From contig CAIRWJ010000235.1 of assembly GCA_903882245.1 (NCBI GenBank), positions 1 through 7,307 on the forward strand: DNA of 7,307 nt, read 5' to 3'. A program made the translations under genes and the position numbers. The notes beneath the pieces were generated by a model. The model was not told the DNA's origin, did not search any database, and saw only the letters and a list, made by a program, of their open reading frames with translations. Positions 1-7,143 of the stretch are shown here, piece by piece. Numbering within the stretch: the stretch's first letter is position 1; the number at the start of each line of letters is the position of its first letter. The stretch comes from an uncultured Microbacteriaceae bacterium. GTDB taxonomy: Bacteria; Actinomycetota; Actinomycetes; Actinomycetales; Microbacteriaceae.

Positions 1-830
1 CGGACTCCGCCGCTACCCTCGCGACCATGATGGTTGGTCGTGCGGTTGACTTGACAGTGACCAAAAAGGCACCGAAGCGAGGCGAGACTGGGCTTTCCGT
101 CTCGGGACTCACGGTGGTAGGCGACCGCAACAACAAGGTCGTCGACGACGTGTCGTTTGAGGTTCACGCCGGAGAAGTGTTGGCGATTGCGGGTGTGCAG
201 GGAAACGGCCAAACCGAACTCGCCGAAGCCCTCGTCGGCTTGCGAGCCCCGAGTGCAGGGTCGATTCACCTCGGGAAAATGGACATCACGCACTCCAGCG
301 TGCGCGAGGTTATCGACGCCGGTGTTGGCTACATCCCCGAAGACCGGTCCAAAGACGGTCTCGTGGGGGATTTCACCATCGCCGAAAACTTTATGATCAA
401 CCGTTCATACGGCCCGCCCTTCGCCAAGGGCCTCAGTATTGACTTTGCCAATCGTGAGCGTATCGCCGGGGAACTAATCGGCGCCTATGACGTACGCACT
501 CCGTCACAAGTGACGCTCGCCAAGAATCTGAGTGGCGGAAATCAACAGAAGGTGGTGGTCGCCCGAGAGCTCAGCCGCGAACTCAACCTGCTGATTGCGT
601 CACAACCAACGCGTGGTGTTGACGTCGGCTCGATTGAATTTATCCACGAGCGCATTATGGCCACACGCGATGCCGGGAAGCCAGTTGTCATCGTGTCAAC
701 CGAATTGGATGAAGTGACGTCTCTTGCCGATCGTATTGCGGTGATGTACCGCGGCCGGATTGTGGGAATTGTTGATGCAAAGACGCCGCGAGAGACACTG
801 GGACGCATGATGGCGGGAGCAACAGTATGA
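1..830 (+). CDS. Nucleoside ABC transporter ATP-binding protein, C-terminal part (5' partial)
   Basis: This is the cytoplasmic ATPase of a nucleoside importer of the BmpA/YufO (NupO, RbsA-like) type. These proteins carry two fused nucleotide-binding domains (about 500 residues); only the end of the first and the whole second are present. The frame is open from base 3 and reads through the methionines at 27-32 with family-typical MVGR sequence, so those are internal, not a start. The second domain shows a variant Walker A, GVQGNGQT (192-215), the segment VGYIPEDRSKDGLV, an intact signature LSGGNQQK (528-551), and a variant Walker B ending LLIASQPTRGVDVG. The Walker A lysine is Gln (210-212), the Walker B Asp-Glu pair is Ser-Gln (600-605), and the H-loop His is Thr (699-701). 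Such a degenerate second site is usual in this family. The stop overlaps the next start (ATGA, 827-830). Nucleoside as substrate is inferred from family and from the salvage genes downstream. Confidence 0.95.
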   Translation, partial: DSAATLATMMVGRAVDLTVTKKAPKRGETGLSVSGLTVVGDRNNKVVDDVSFEVHAGEVLAIAGVQGNGQTELAEALVGLRAPSAGSIHLGKMDITHSSVREVIDAGVGYIPEDRSKDGLVGDFTIAENFMINRSYGPPFAKGLSIDFANRERIAGELIGAYDVRTPSQVTLAKNLSGGNQQKVVVARELSRELNLLIASQPTRGVDVGSIEFIHERIMATRDAGKPVVIVSTELDEVTSLADRIAVMYRGRIVGIVDAKTPRETLGRMMAGATV

Positions 831-2065
831 GTGACGTCACAGAAACTCCGGTTGTGGGCCGCGGTGCCGCCGTGATTCGAGAAATCATGTCGGGAGGTGC
901 AACGCGCGCAATCTTGTCCGTGGTTGCCGGTTTCGTCATCGGGGCAATATTTATGGTGTTCTCTAGCGAAGAGTTCCTCGCTGCGGCACAGTATTTGACC
1001 TCACGTCCCACCGACGCTCTGGGCGCGGCGTGGACGGCGATCGCGGAGGGGTATTCGGCGTTGTTCCGCGGTTCGATTTATAACTACAAGGCCGACGATA
1101 TTGTGGCCGCGTTTCGACCGATGACCGAGACACTGCGATTCGCCGGTCCGCTCATCGCCTCGGGTCTGGGAATTGCACTCGCGTTCCGTGTCGGGTTGTT
1201 CAACATCGGCGCGAGCGGTCAGTTGCTGTTTGGCGCACTGTGGGCGACGTGGATTTCGACGCGAGTATCGCTTCCCTGGGGCGTTCACCTTGTCGTCGCT
1301 GTACTCGTCGCCATTTTGGGTGCGGCCGCCTACGGCGCTGTCGTGGGCTTTCTCAAGGCTCGAACGGGTGCGCACGAAGTGATTGTCACCATCATGCTCA
1401 ACTACATCGCCGCGGGAATTCTCACGTTCTTCTTCCGAACACCGGAACTTCTTCGCGAAGTTGATGGAGGGGGCACGCCCAAATCTGATGCCCCAGCTGT
1501 CACGGCGCAATTGCCGTTGCTGCTCGGCTCGGAATTCACTCTGCATGCCGGATTCATTCTCGCGATTGTGGGAGTGTTCGTTTACTGGTGGCTCATGGAG
1601 CGCTCGACTCTCGGATTCCGCTTCCGAATGGTCGGCCACAATGCCGATGCCGCCCGCACGGCGGGAATCAATGTCGAGCGGACTTTTGTCTTGGCCATGG
1701 CCGTTTCGGGGGCTTTCGTCGGTCTGGCCGCCGCTAATCAAGCACTTGGGGTTCAAGCCGGACTAACTCCCGACCTCGACGGCAGCATTGGATTTGACGC
1801 CATCACGGTTGCGCTGCTGGGGTCATCCACGGCCCCAGGGGTCTTACTCGCGGGATTGCTGTTCGGCGCGTTCAAGGCCGGAGCACCGCAGATGCAGGTC
1901 ATCGGGCTTTCGCCCGAGATCACGGGGGTAGTCCAGGGGTTCATCGTTTTGTTCATCGCGGCACCGCCCCTTGTTCGAGCAATATTCCGATTGCCCCCGC
2001 CACAAAAGACCACGGTGATCGCGGACTGGTGGCACAAACTGACCACGAAAGGTGATGCGAAATGA
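827..2065 (+). CDS. Nucleoside ABC transporter permease 1 (YufP-like, BPD_transp_2)
   Basis: This is an inner-membrane subunit, 412 residues, forming half of the translocation path of the nucleoside importer. Hydrophobic segments lie near residues 27-45, 102-121, 133-146, 150-176, 184-204, 241-257, 285-306, 322-349 and 363-386. The conserved GLFNIGASGQLLFG stretch (123-136) and the cytoplasmic coupling segment TLGFRFRMVGHNADAARTAG (261-280), which contacts the ATPase, are characteristic of the BPD_transp_2 family. A long region between the first and second segments (about 46-101) probably faces outside. The ATG at 827 overlaps the ATPase stop as ATGA, and a GGGAG at 815-819 lies 7 bases upstream, supporting this start. 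A second, non-identical permease follows, as expected for a heterodimeric channel. I am sure of the family; the exact nucleosides carried cannot be read from sequence. Confidence 0.95.
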   Translation: MSDVTETPVVGRGAAVIREIMSGGATRAILSVVAGFVIGAIFMVFSSEEFLAAAQYLTSRPTDALGAAWTAIAEGYSALFRGSIYNYKADDIVAAFRPMTETLRFAGPLIASGLGIALAFRVGLFNIGASGQLLFGALWATWISTRVSLPWGVHLVVAVLVAILGAAAYGAVVGFLKARTGAHEVIVTIMLNYIAAGILTFFFRTPELLREVDGGGTPKSDAPAVTAQLPLLLGSEFTLHAGFILAIVGVFVYWWLMERSTLGFRFRMVGHNADAARTAGINVERTFVLAMAVSGAFVGLAAANQALGVQAGLTPDLDGSIGFDAITVALLGSSTAPGVLLAGLLFGAFKAGAPQMQVIGLSPEITGVVQGFIVLFIAAPPLVRAIFRLPPPQKTTVIADWWHKLTTKGDAK

Positions 2066-3333
2066 GCACCGTCGTGACTCCGGGATTGTTTTCACAAGTA
2101 GACGTATCGGTCTCCAAGAAGACTCCGTACCTGATGGCGGCGTTCGCAGTATTCGTTCTGGTGGCGTTCGGTGTCGTTGGCAAAACCGACATCGTCGCAT
2201 TCCAGTGGTCTAAACAAGACGACCTGATCCATCTTCCGGATTTTCTGGTGGCGTCGAACATTGTCGGTCTTGTTCTGGGCGCGACACTCGTGGCGATTGC
2301 CGTTGTCTCGTTTGTGTTCGCGCAACGCAAACGGGTGACACCGTTGTGGCTCACCCTGATTTTCGGGTTGCTCGCGGTTATTGCACTGCTGGCGTGGTTG
2401 GCGGCAGGGAACACTCTTCCCTTCGCGTTCATTTTGGGTAACGCAGTCGTTCTCGCCGTTCCCCTTGCCCTTGGGGCGATGGGCGGAATCATGTCCGAAC
2501 GTGTCGGTGTCGTCAACATCGCGATTGAAGGGCAACTCCTCACCGGTGCGTTCCTCGCCGCGGTGGTTGGCTCGCTCACCGACAACCTGTATCTCGGGCT
2601 CATCGTGGCGATGATCGGCGCTGCGTTACTGTCTATGGTTCTCGCGGTTTTTGCGATTCAGTACCTCGTCGATCAAATCATTGTCGGTGTGGTGCTCAAT
2701 GTTCTCGTCCTGGGAATCACTAATTTCTTATACGCACAGTGGCTGTCCAGTGACGGGCAGAATTCGAACTTCCCGGGTACCTTCCCCATCATCCCCATCC
2801 CCGGATTATCGGCGATCCCCATCATTGGGCCTGCACTATTTGAGGCGCGAATCACGACATATCTCGCCTACCTGATTATCCCGACGTTGTGGTTCATTCT
2901 TTTCAAGACCCGCTTGGGACTTCGGGCACGTGCCGTCGGCGAGCACCCGCTCGCGGCCGACACCGTCGGAATCAACGTGGCGCGCACGCGTTTTTGGTGG
3001 GTGACGATCGGCGGTTTCGTGGCCGGACTCGGAGGAGCCGCACTGACAATCGGCGCGGTCGGTGCGTTCGGTCGCAACATGTCTGGGGGCCAGGGTTTTA
3101 TCGCGCTGGCTGTCGTGATCCTCGGTCGCTGGCATCCGTTCTCGGCGGCGGCTGCCGCGCTGTTGTTCGGATTTTCTATCGTGTTGCGGATCTGGGCGAA
3201 TCAGGTTAGCCCCGGAATTCCCACGGACTTCATCACGATCGTTCCGTATGTCGTGACTCTCATCGCCGTTGTCGGATTCGTGGGCCGTGTTCGCGCACCC
3301 GCCGCGGACGGCCAACCTTATATCAAGGGATAA
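2062..3333 (+). CDS. Nucleoside ABC transporter permease 2 (YufQ-like, BPD_transp_2)
   Basis: This is the second inner-membrane subunit, 423 residues, expected to pair with the preceding permease. The family core begins near residue 120 and contains SERVGVVNIAIEGQLLTGAF (145-164), the coupling segment TRLGLRARAVGEHPLAADTV (283-302) and GGQGFIALAVVILGRWHP (342-359), all typical of YufQ-type proteins. Ahead of the core are about three additional hydrophobic segments (roughly 22-40, 63-87 and 95-115); minimal family members of about 320 residues lack these. A proline-rich stretch FPIIPIPGLSAIPIIGP (241-257) lies in a probable external loop. The ATG overlaps the previous stop as ATGA (2062-2065) and is preceded by AAAGGTGA (2048-2055), a good ribosome binding site. 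The stop is followed 2 bases later by cdd, linking transport directly to salvage. Confidence 0.95.
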   Translation: MSTVVTPGLFSQVDVSVSKKTPYLMAAFAVFVLVAFGVVGKTDIVAFQWSKQDDLIHLPDFLVASNIVGLVLGATLVAIAVVSFVFAQRKRVTPLWLTLIFGLLAVIALLAWLAAGNTLPFAFILGNAVVLAVPLALGAMGGIMSERVGVVNIAIEGQLLTGAFLAAVVGSLTDNLYLGLIVAMIGAALLSMVLAVFAIQYLVDQIIVGVVLNVLVLGITNFLYAQWLSSDGQNSNFPGTFPIIPIPGLSAIPIIGPALFEARITTYLAYLIIPTLWFILFKTRLGLRARAVGEHPLAADTVGINVARTRFWWVTIGGFVAGLGGAALTIGAVGAFGRNMSGGQGFIALAVVILGRWHPFSAAAAALLFGFSIVLRIWANQVSPGIPTDFITIVPYVVTLIAVVGFVGRVRAPAADGQPYIKG

Positions 3334-3338
3334 CGGTG
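3325..3338 (+). promoter_or_regulatory. Ribosome binding site fixing the GTG start of cdd
   Basis: AAGGGA (3325-3330) lies inside the last codons of permease 2, five bases before a GTG at 3336. There is no better ATG nearby, and the protein starting at this GTG begins SEINWDALR, which matches the N-terminal pattern of actinobacterial cytidine deaminases. The permease stop TAA (3331-3333) sits between the ribosome binding site and the start, so cdd translation is probably coupled to permease 2. Confidence 0.75.
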
Positions 3339-3776
3339 TCAGAAATCAACTGGGACGCACTTCGCACCGCGGCAAACGACGCGATGGCAAAGGCTTACGC
3401 ACCGTATTCCAACTTCCCCGTTGGCGCGGCGGCACTTGTCGACGATGGGCGAATCGTCAGCGGCTGTAACGTCGAAAATGCGAGTTATGGGGTTGGCCTC
3501 TGCGCCGAATGTGCACTCGTCAGTGCACTGACCATGTCGGGCGGCGGCAAGCTCGTGGCATTCACGTGTGTCGACGGTCACGGTGATGTTCTCATGCCGT
3601 GCGGTCGTTGCCGGCAGTTATTGTTCGAACACTCCGCCCCGGGAATGGTCCTCGAGACCGTCTCGGGAATGCGAACGATTGACCAGGTCTTGCCCGACGC
3701 CTTCGGACCTCGAGAACTCGACGCTTATTCTCTGATCGACCCCGCTTCGGGAACAACCTGTGAAGGATGCGAATGA
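3336..3776 (+). CDS. cdd: Cytidine deaminase
   Basis: Cytosolic zinc enzyme, 146 residues, that hydrolytically deaminates cytidine and deoxycytidine to uridine and deoxyuridine. The small homotetrameric class is indicated by length and motifs: YAPYSNFPVGAAAL (21-34), the substrate-binding GCNVENAS (43-50, with N45 and E47), the zinc/catalytic CAE (C56, catalytic E58), and PCGRCRQ (88-94) with zinc ligands C89 and C92. After the usual end of the family near PDAFGPREL (120-128) there is a tail of about 18 residues ending TTCEGCE, with an extra Cys-x-x-Cys. The bases coding that tail also supply the ribosome binding site of deoA, so the tail may be shaped by overlap rather than function. The start is GTG; the stop overlaps deoA as ATGA. 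Its product feeds the phosphorylase encoded next. Confidence 0.97.
   Translation: MSEINWDALRTAANDAMAKAYAPYSNFPVGAAALVDDGRIVSGCNVENASYGVGLCAECALVSALTMSGGGKLVAFTCVDGHGDVLMPCGRCRQLLFEHSAPGMVLETVSGMRTIDQVLPDAFGPRELDAYSLIDPASGTTCEGCE
3762..3776 (+). promoter_or_regulatory. Ribosome binding site and ATGA overlap that decide the deoA start
   Basis: GAAGG at 3762-3766 lies six bases before the ATG at 3773, but directly abuts an in-frame ATG at 3767. A ribosome binding site with zero spacing would not work, so 3773 is preferred. That choice also gives an ATGA overlap with the cdd stop (3773-3776), the arrangement seen at most other junctions of this operon. Confidence 0.8.
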
Positions 3777-5065
3777 CCGCCATCGAGCCGTTTGATGCGG
3801 TTGACCTCATCAAGATAAAGCGGGACGGCGGCGAATTGACGGCCGCGCAAATCGGGTGGCTCATCGATGCCTACACTCGGGGATACGTTGCCGATGAGCA
3901 AATGTCGGCCATGACGATGGCAATCTTCCTGCGTGGAATGGTATCCACCGAAATCAACGACCTCACCGCCGCAATGGTGAACTCCGGCGAACGCCTCGAT
4001 TTCTCTGGGTTATCCAAAATCACGACCGACAAGCACTCGACGGGCGGGGTCGGCGACAAAATCACCCTTCCACTAGCGCCGTTGGTTGCGAGTTTCGGGC
4101 TTGCGGTGCCGCAACTGTCTGGTCGCGGACTCGGTCACACGGGCGGAACATTGGACAAGTTCGAGAGCATCCCTGGGTGGCGGGCTGACCTGTCGAACGC
4201 CGAGATGCTGGCACAACTTGAGTCCGTCGGTGCTGTTGTCTGCGCAGCGGGCTCCGGTCTTGCTCCCGCTGACCGCAAGTTGTATGCCCTCCGTGACATC
4301 ACGGGGACCGTCGAAGCGATTCCGTTGATTGCGTCGAGCATCATGAGCAAAAAACTTGCCGAGGGAACGTCGTCGCTCGTTCTCGATGTGAAGTTCGGTA
4401 ACGGTGCCTTCATGAGCGAATTTGAGCGGGCGAAGGAACTCGCCAACGTCCTTGTGCGCATCGGAAATGATGCAGGTGTCGCAACCAGGGCCGTTCTGAC
4501 CAACATGAACACTCCGCTCGGTCACGCAATCGGAAACGCGAACGAGGTCCGGGAATCAGTCGAGGTACTCGCTGGAGGCGGCCCTGCCGACGTCATCGAC
4601 GTGACGGCGACCCTCGCTGAACACATGCTCGATCTCGCAGGTTTGACCGGGGTCGATGTTCGTGCCAATCTCGCCAACGGCAAAGCGATGGACTCATGGC
4701 GTGCGATGGTCAGCGCCCAGGGCGGGGACCCCGACGCTGCGCTTCCCGCCGCCTCAGAAACGTTTGTCGTGACCGCTGATCGCGACGGTGTCGTGTCGCA
4801 TATGGATGCTCTTCCCTTCGGAATTGCCGCGTGGCGGCTTGGGGCGGGCCGGGCTCGCAAGGAAGATCCCGTGATTCACGCGGCAGGGATTGACCTCGCG
4901 GTCAAGCCTGGTGCGTCGGTGAAAAAGGGGGACGTTGTCTTTACCCTGTCGGCGAACGATTCGGCGCGTTTCGATCGCGCCCTTGAAGCGTTAGATGGCG
5001 CTTGGAAAATTGGCGATTCCGTTGTCGACCACGGCCCGCTCATCGCCGAGGTCATCACCGGATGA
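3773..5065 (+). CDS. deoA: Thymidine / pyrimidine-nucleoside phosphorylase
   Basis: Cytosolic enzyme, 430 residues, that splits thymidine or deoxyuridine with phosphate into free base and deoxyribose-1-phosphate. The N-terminal helical domain carries IKIKRDGGEL (13-22). The phosphate-binding segment is DKHSTGGVGDK (86-96), and the family signature SGRGLGHTGGTLDKFE spans 116-131. By alignment from memory with the E. coli enzyme, R174, S189 and K193 in YALRDITGTV and IASSIMSKK are the base-contacting residues. The C-terminal domain includes LGAGRARKEDPV (356-367) and VKKGD (383-387). The C-terminal region and the GDK after the glycine loop look more like Gram-positive pyrimidine-nucleoside phosphorylases, which also accept uridine, than E. 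coli DeoA, so specificity is open. I start it at 3773, not at the ATG six bases earlier. It overlaps both neighbours by ATGA. No phosphopentomutase or deoxyribose-phosphate aldolase gene lies nearby to use the sugar phosphate. Confidence 0.96.
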   Translation: MTAIEPFDAVDLIKIKRDGGELTAAQIGWLIDAYTRGYVADEQMSAMTMAIFLRGMVSTEINDLTAAMVNSGERLDFSGLSKITTDKHSTGGVGDKITLPLAPLVASFGLAVPQLSGRGLGHTGGTLDKFESIPGWRADLSNAEMLAQLESVGAVVCAAGSGLAPADRKLYALRDITGTVEAIPLIASSIMSKKLAEGTSSLVLDVKFGNGAFMSEFERAKELANVLVRIGNDAGVATRAVLTNMNTPLGHAIGNANEVRESVEVLAGGGPADVIDVTATLAEHMLDLAGLTGVDVRANLANGKAMDSWRAMVSAQGGDPDAALPAASETFVVTADRDGVVSHMDALPFGIAAWRLGAGRARKEDPVIHAAGIDLAVKPGASVKKGDVVFTLSANDSARFDRALEALDGAWKIGDSVVDHGPLIAEVITG

Positions 5066-6204
5066 GCCGCATCGGACTTCCCCAGGTAACACCGGGCGAC
5101 AGAACCTCTCACCTCTTCCCGGGGACGGATGTCACCGCCGAGTCGCTTCCCAAAATCTCGTTGCACGATCACCTCGATGGCGGGCTTCGCCCATCAACCA
5201 TCGTCGAACTGGCGGCCGTCGGAGGAATCGAGATTCCTCGCACCACCGCGGATGAATTGAACGAATGGGTTCGGTCCAATGCGGATTCAGGAAACCTCGT
5301 CGATTATCTCGCGACGTTCTCGGTAACGCTGTCCGTCATGCAAACGGCGGCGAACCTCGAGCGCATTGCACACGAGTTTGTCGAGGATCTCATCGCGGAT
5401 GGTGTTGTCTACGGCGAGGTTCGATGGGCGCCGGAACTCCACCTCGAACACGGGCTTGAGATCCGTGACGCGATTGACGCTGTCCAGTGCGGAATAGACA
5501 CAGCCGTCGCGGAAAGCCGTGTGGACGGTCGAGTTGCCCACATTGGACAACTGCTGTGCGCGATGCGTCAGAATGACCGCGCCGACGAGGTTGCCGACCT
5601 CGCAATCGAGTATCGCGGTCGCGGTGTCGTTGGATTCGACATCGCCGGTCCCGAGGCTGGATTTCCGGTGTCGAGACTCGCTTCGGCGTTTGCGAAATTG
5701 GACGAGGCCTGGGTTCCCCGCACGGTGCACGCGGGGGAAGCTGACGGTCTTCTCAGCATCGAAGGTGCACTGATTGATGGGCGCGCATTGCGTTTGGGGC
5801 ATGGGGTTCGAATCACGGATGACCTGTCCATCGAGGTCGACGGAGCGGCGACCCACGTCACCCTCGGCCCGCTCGCCGAGTGGGTTCGCGACCGTCGAAT
5901 CGCGCTCGAAATCTGCCCGACCTCGAACGTCCACACGAATGCGTTTAGCCGTTTCGGCTCGACAATCGACAATCACCCGTTCGAGATGCTCTATCAACTC
6001 GGGTTTGCCGTGACCGTCAATACCGACAATCGCCTGATGAGTGGCACGAGCTTGTCCCGCGAAATCGCCAACCTTGCCGAAACCTTCGGATACGACCTTG
6101 ACGATGTGTTGCAGTGGCAACTGAACGCTGTCGATTCGGCATTCATTACGAGCGACGAACGTGACACTCTGTCGGACTTCCTGATGTCGGCCTATACGGC
6201 CTAG
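5062..6204 (+). CDS. add: Adenosine deaminase
   Basis: Cytosolic metal-dependent hydrolase (amidohydrolase, TIM-barrel fold), 380 residues, converting adenosine and deoxyadenosine to inosine and deoxyinosine. Visible active-site elements are the metal ligands in [12 protein letters not shown] (H35 and H37), GFDIAGPE (191-198), TVHAGE (metal ligand H223, catalytic E226), RLGHGVR (H247), ICPTSNV (284-290) and [10 protein letters not shown] (metal ligand D322). The order and spacing are those of true Add rather than of adenine deaminase. The same frame is open upstream to an ATG at 5002, but that would overlap deoA by 64 bases. The ATG at 5062 gives an ATGA overlap with the deoA stop and follows a GAGG at 5048-5051, so I use it. 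It closes the salvage operon and converges on trhO, with overlapping stop codons. Confidence 0.96.
   Translation: MSRIGLPQVTPGDRTSHLFPGTDVTAESLPKISLHDHLDGGLRPSTIVELAAVGGIEIPRTTADELNEWVRSNADSGNLVDYLATFSVTLSVMQTAANLERIAHEFVEDLIADGVVYGEVRWAPELHLEHGLEIRDAIDAVQCGIDTAVAESRVDGRVAHIGQLLCAMRQNDRADEVADLAIEYRGRGVVGFDIAGPEAGFPVSRLASAFAKLDEAWVPRTVHAGEADGLLSIEGALIDGRALRLGHGVRITDDLSIEVDGAATHVTLGPLAEWVRDRRIALEICPTSNVHTNAFSRFGSTIDNHPFEMLYQLGFAVTVNTDNRLMSGTSLSREIANLAETFGYDLDDVLQWQLNAVDSAFITSDERDTLSDFLMSAYTA
6201..6204. other. CTAG palindrome shared by two convergent stop codons
   Basis: Read on the + strand, TAG at 6202-6204 ends add. Read on the - strand, TAG at 6203-6201 ends trhO. The two genes therefore overlap by four bases with no intergenic DNA, and any terminator for either transcript must lie within the other gene. 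The only local inverted repeat is a 4-base stem, CGGC/GCCG (6197-6207), without a T-tract. Confidence 0.95.
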
Positions 6205-7109
6205 CCGACCTCGCCGAAAACGCGTTCGTCCATCGGTTGGCCCGCGCACTCGAGGTTCAGCGGGTCGGCGATACAGGAATCGCACAGAATTGCGCGGTGG
6301 CGGCAGTCGTTGTTGGAGCAATTCGTCACCTGTGCTGTCGCCCCACCGCACACGTCACAGTCGCCGAGGACGGCAGCGTCCTTGCTGAAATTCACGGTCA
6401 AGCGCTGGTCGAACACATACAGCGAGCCCTCCCAGAGGCCTTTGTCGCGGTAGGCCTCGCCGTATCTCACGATTCCGCCCTCGATTTGATAGACCTCGGA
6501 GAAACCGCGATTGAGCATCGCCGCGCTGAGGATTTCGCATCGGACGCCACCCGTACAGTAGGTCACGATCGGTTTGCTCTTGAGGTGATCGTATTTTCCG
6601 CTGTCGAGTTCGGCGATGAAATCATGTGTCGTTCTCACGTCGGGGATGACGGCGTTCTTGAAGCGACCGATACGAGCCTCGAACGTGTTTCGACCGTCGA
6701 AAAACACGACGTCGTCACCGCGCTCGGCAACGAGGTCGTTCACCTGTTGAGGGCTGAGGTGTTGTCCACCGTTGAGGACACCGGTTTCACCGACGACGAT
6801 TTCTTCGGGCGACGCGAACGCGACGAGTTCGGGGCGTGCCTTGACGCTGAGGCGGGGGAAATCGTCACCCGTGCCCTCTGACCACTTGACGTCCATCTTC
6901 CCGAAGCCGGGATACTGCTTGGTCGCCCGCACGTATTTCTTGACGTCACTCATCGCCCCACCGACGGTGCCGTTGATTCCGTGCTTCGACACAATGATTC
7001 GACCGTTGAGCCCGTGTTGCCCGCATAAAGCGCGTTGCCACAAGACGACCGCCTGCGGGTCGATGATCGGCGCGAACGCATAATACAAAATGATTTTCGG
7101 GAGGTCCAC
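6201..7109 (-). CDS. trhO: tRNA uridine(34) hydroxylase, rhodanese family (TrhO/YceA)
   Basis: Cytosolic enzyme, 302 residues. TrhO proteins make 5-hydroxyuridine at tRNA position 34 without prephenate-derived cofactors; this is known for the E. coli and B. subtilis members, not shown here. An N-terminal domain (about 1-95) contains [16 protein letters not shown] (36-51) and [11 protein letters not shown] (82-92). The rhodanese domain (about 117-225) contains [10 protein letters not shown] (136-145), the active-site loop YCTGGVRCE (184-192, nucleophile C185) and [11 protein letters not shown] (208-218). The C-terminal part holds a cysteine-rich set (C251, C254, C264, C269, C276, C279) that probably binds a metal. 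The GTG at 7109 is chosen because it gives the family N-terminus [11 protein letters not shown]. The frame stays open upstream, but that part would lie opposite the exported-protein gene and does not resemble the family. No good ribosome binding site precedes the GTG, while a -10-like hexamer sits seven bases upstream. Confidence 0.93.
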   Translation of the reverse strand: MDLPKIILYYAFAPIIDPQAVVLWQRALCGQHGLNGRIIVSKHGINGTVGGAMSDVKKYVRATKQYPGFGKMDVKWSEGTGDDFPRLSVKARPELVAFASPEEIVVGETGVLNGGQHLSPQQVNDLVAERGDDVVFFDGRNTFEARIGRFKNAVIPDVRTTHDFIAELDSGKYDHLKSKPIVTYCTGGVRCEILSAAMLNRGFSEVYQIEGGIVRYGEAYRDKGLWEGSLYVFDQRLTVNFSKDAAVLGDCDVCGGATAQVTNCSNNDCRHRAILCDSCIADPLNLECAGQPMDERVFGEVG

Positions 7110-7116
7110 GGGTCCC

Positions 7117-7122
7117 AGTTTA
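7117..7122 (-). promoter_or_regulatory. Candidate -10 element for a leaderless trhO transcript
   Basis: On the - strand this reads TAAACT, fitting the actinobacterial -10 consensus TANNNT. Seven bases (GGGACCC) separate it from the GTG of trhO, so transcription would begin at or next to the start codon. No recognisable -35 was found at 16-18 bases upstream. The weak GGGA before the GTG is too close to be a good ribosome binding site, which favours leaderless translation. This is inferred from pattern and spacing only. Confidence 0.45.
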
Positions 7123-7137
7123 TGGTTAGCCCGCGGA

Positions 7138-7143
7138 TAGCAT
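7138..7143 (+). promoter_or_regulatory. Candidate -10 element for a leaderless transcript of the exported-protein gene
   Basis: TAGCAT fits TANNNT and is followed by six bases (GGGTGA) and then the ATG at 7150, the spacing expected if transcription starts at the A of the ATG. A second TANNNT, TATGGT at 7121-7126, could instead give a transcript with a leader of about 17-20 bases. GGTGA directly abuts the ATG and is badly placed as a ribosome binding site. No clear -35 was found. Confidence 0.4.

Noticed and set aside
1001..1756. Open frame of 251 codons on the - strand inside permease 1
   Set aside because: It is a shadow of a conserved membrane protein gene, with a highly charged, low-logic product.
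2782..2826. Imperfect CCCCATC repeats
   Set aside because: They encode the Pro/Ile-rich loop FPIIPIPGLSAIPIIGP of permease 2, which I recall as typical of that family; there is no independent repeat structure.
5002..5061. Upstream ATG for add adding 20 residues
   Set aside because: It would overlap deoA by 64 bases and adds an Arg-rich stretch that is deoA sequence read out of frame. The ATGA start at 5062 matches the rest of the operon.
5716..5736. Inverted repeat CCCCGC / GCGGGG with a 9-base loop inside add
   Set aside because: It encodes the conserved catalytic region around PRTVHAGE, has no T-tract, and a 6-base GC stem is expected by chance in such DNA.
6197..6207. CGGC-CTA-GCCG hairpin at the add/trhO junction as a bidirectional terminator
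   Set aside because: The stem is only four pairs and there is no T-tract on either side.
5287..6351. Long open frame on the - strand (354 codons) across add and the add/trhO junction
   Set aside because: It lies antisense to a clearly conserved add gene, is rich in Arg and polar residues as expected of a shadow frame in GC-rich DNA, and has no recognisable motif.
6237..6881. Open frame of 214 codons on the + strand inside trhO
   Set aside because: It is antisense to trhO, whose rhodanese and cysteine motifs are unmistakable. The + strand product has no motifs and no ribosome binding site logic.
7103..7115. Direct repeat GGTCC-N3-GGTCC next to the trhO start, as a possible operator
   Set aside because: Five-base repeats straddling the start codon are too short to distinguish from chance without comparison to relatives.
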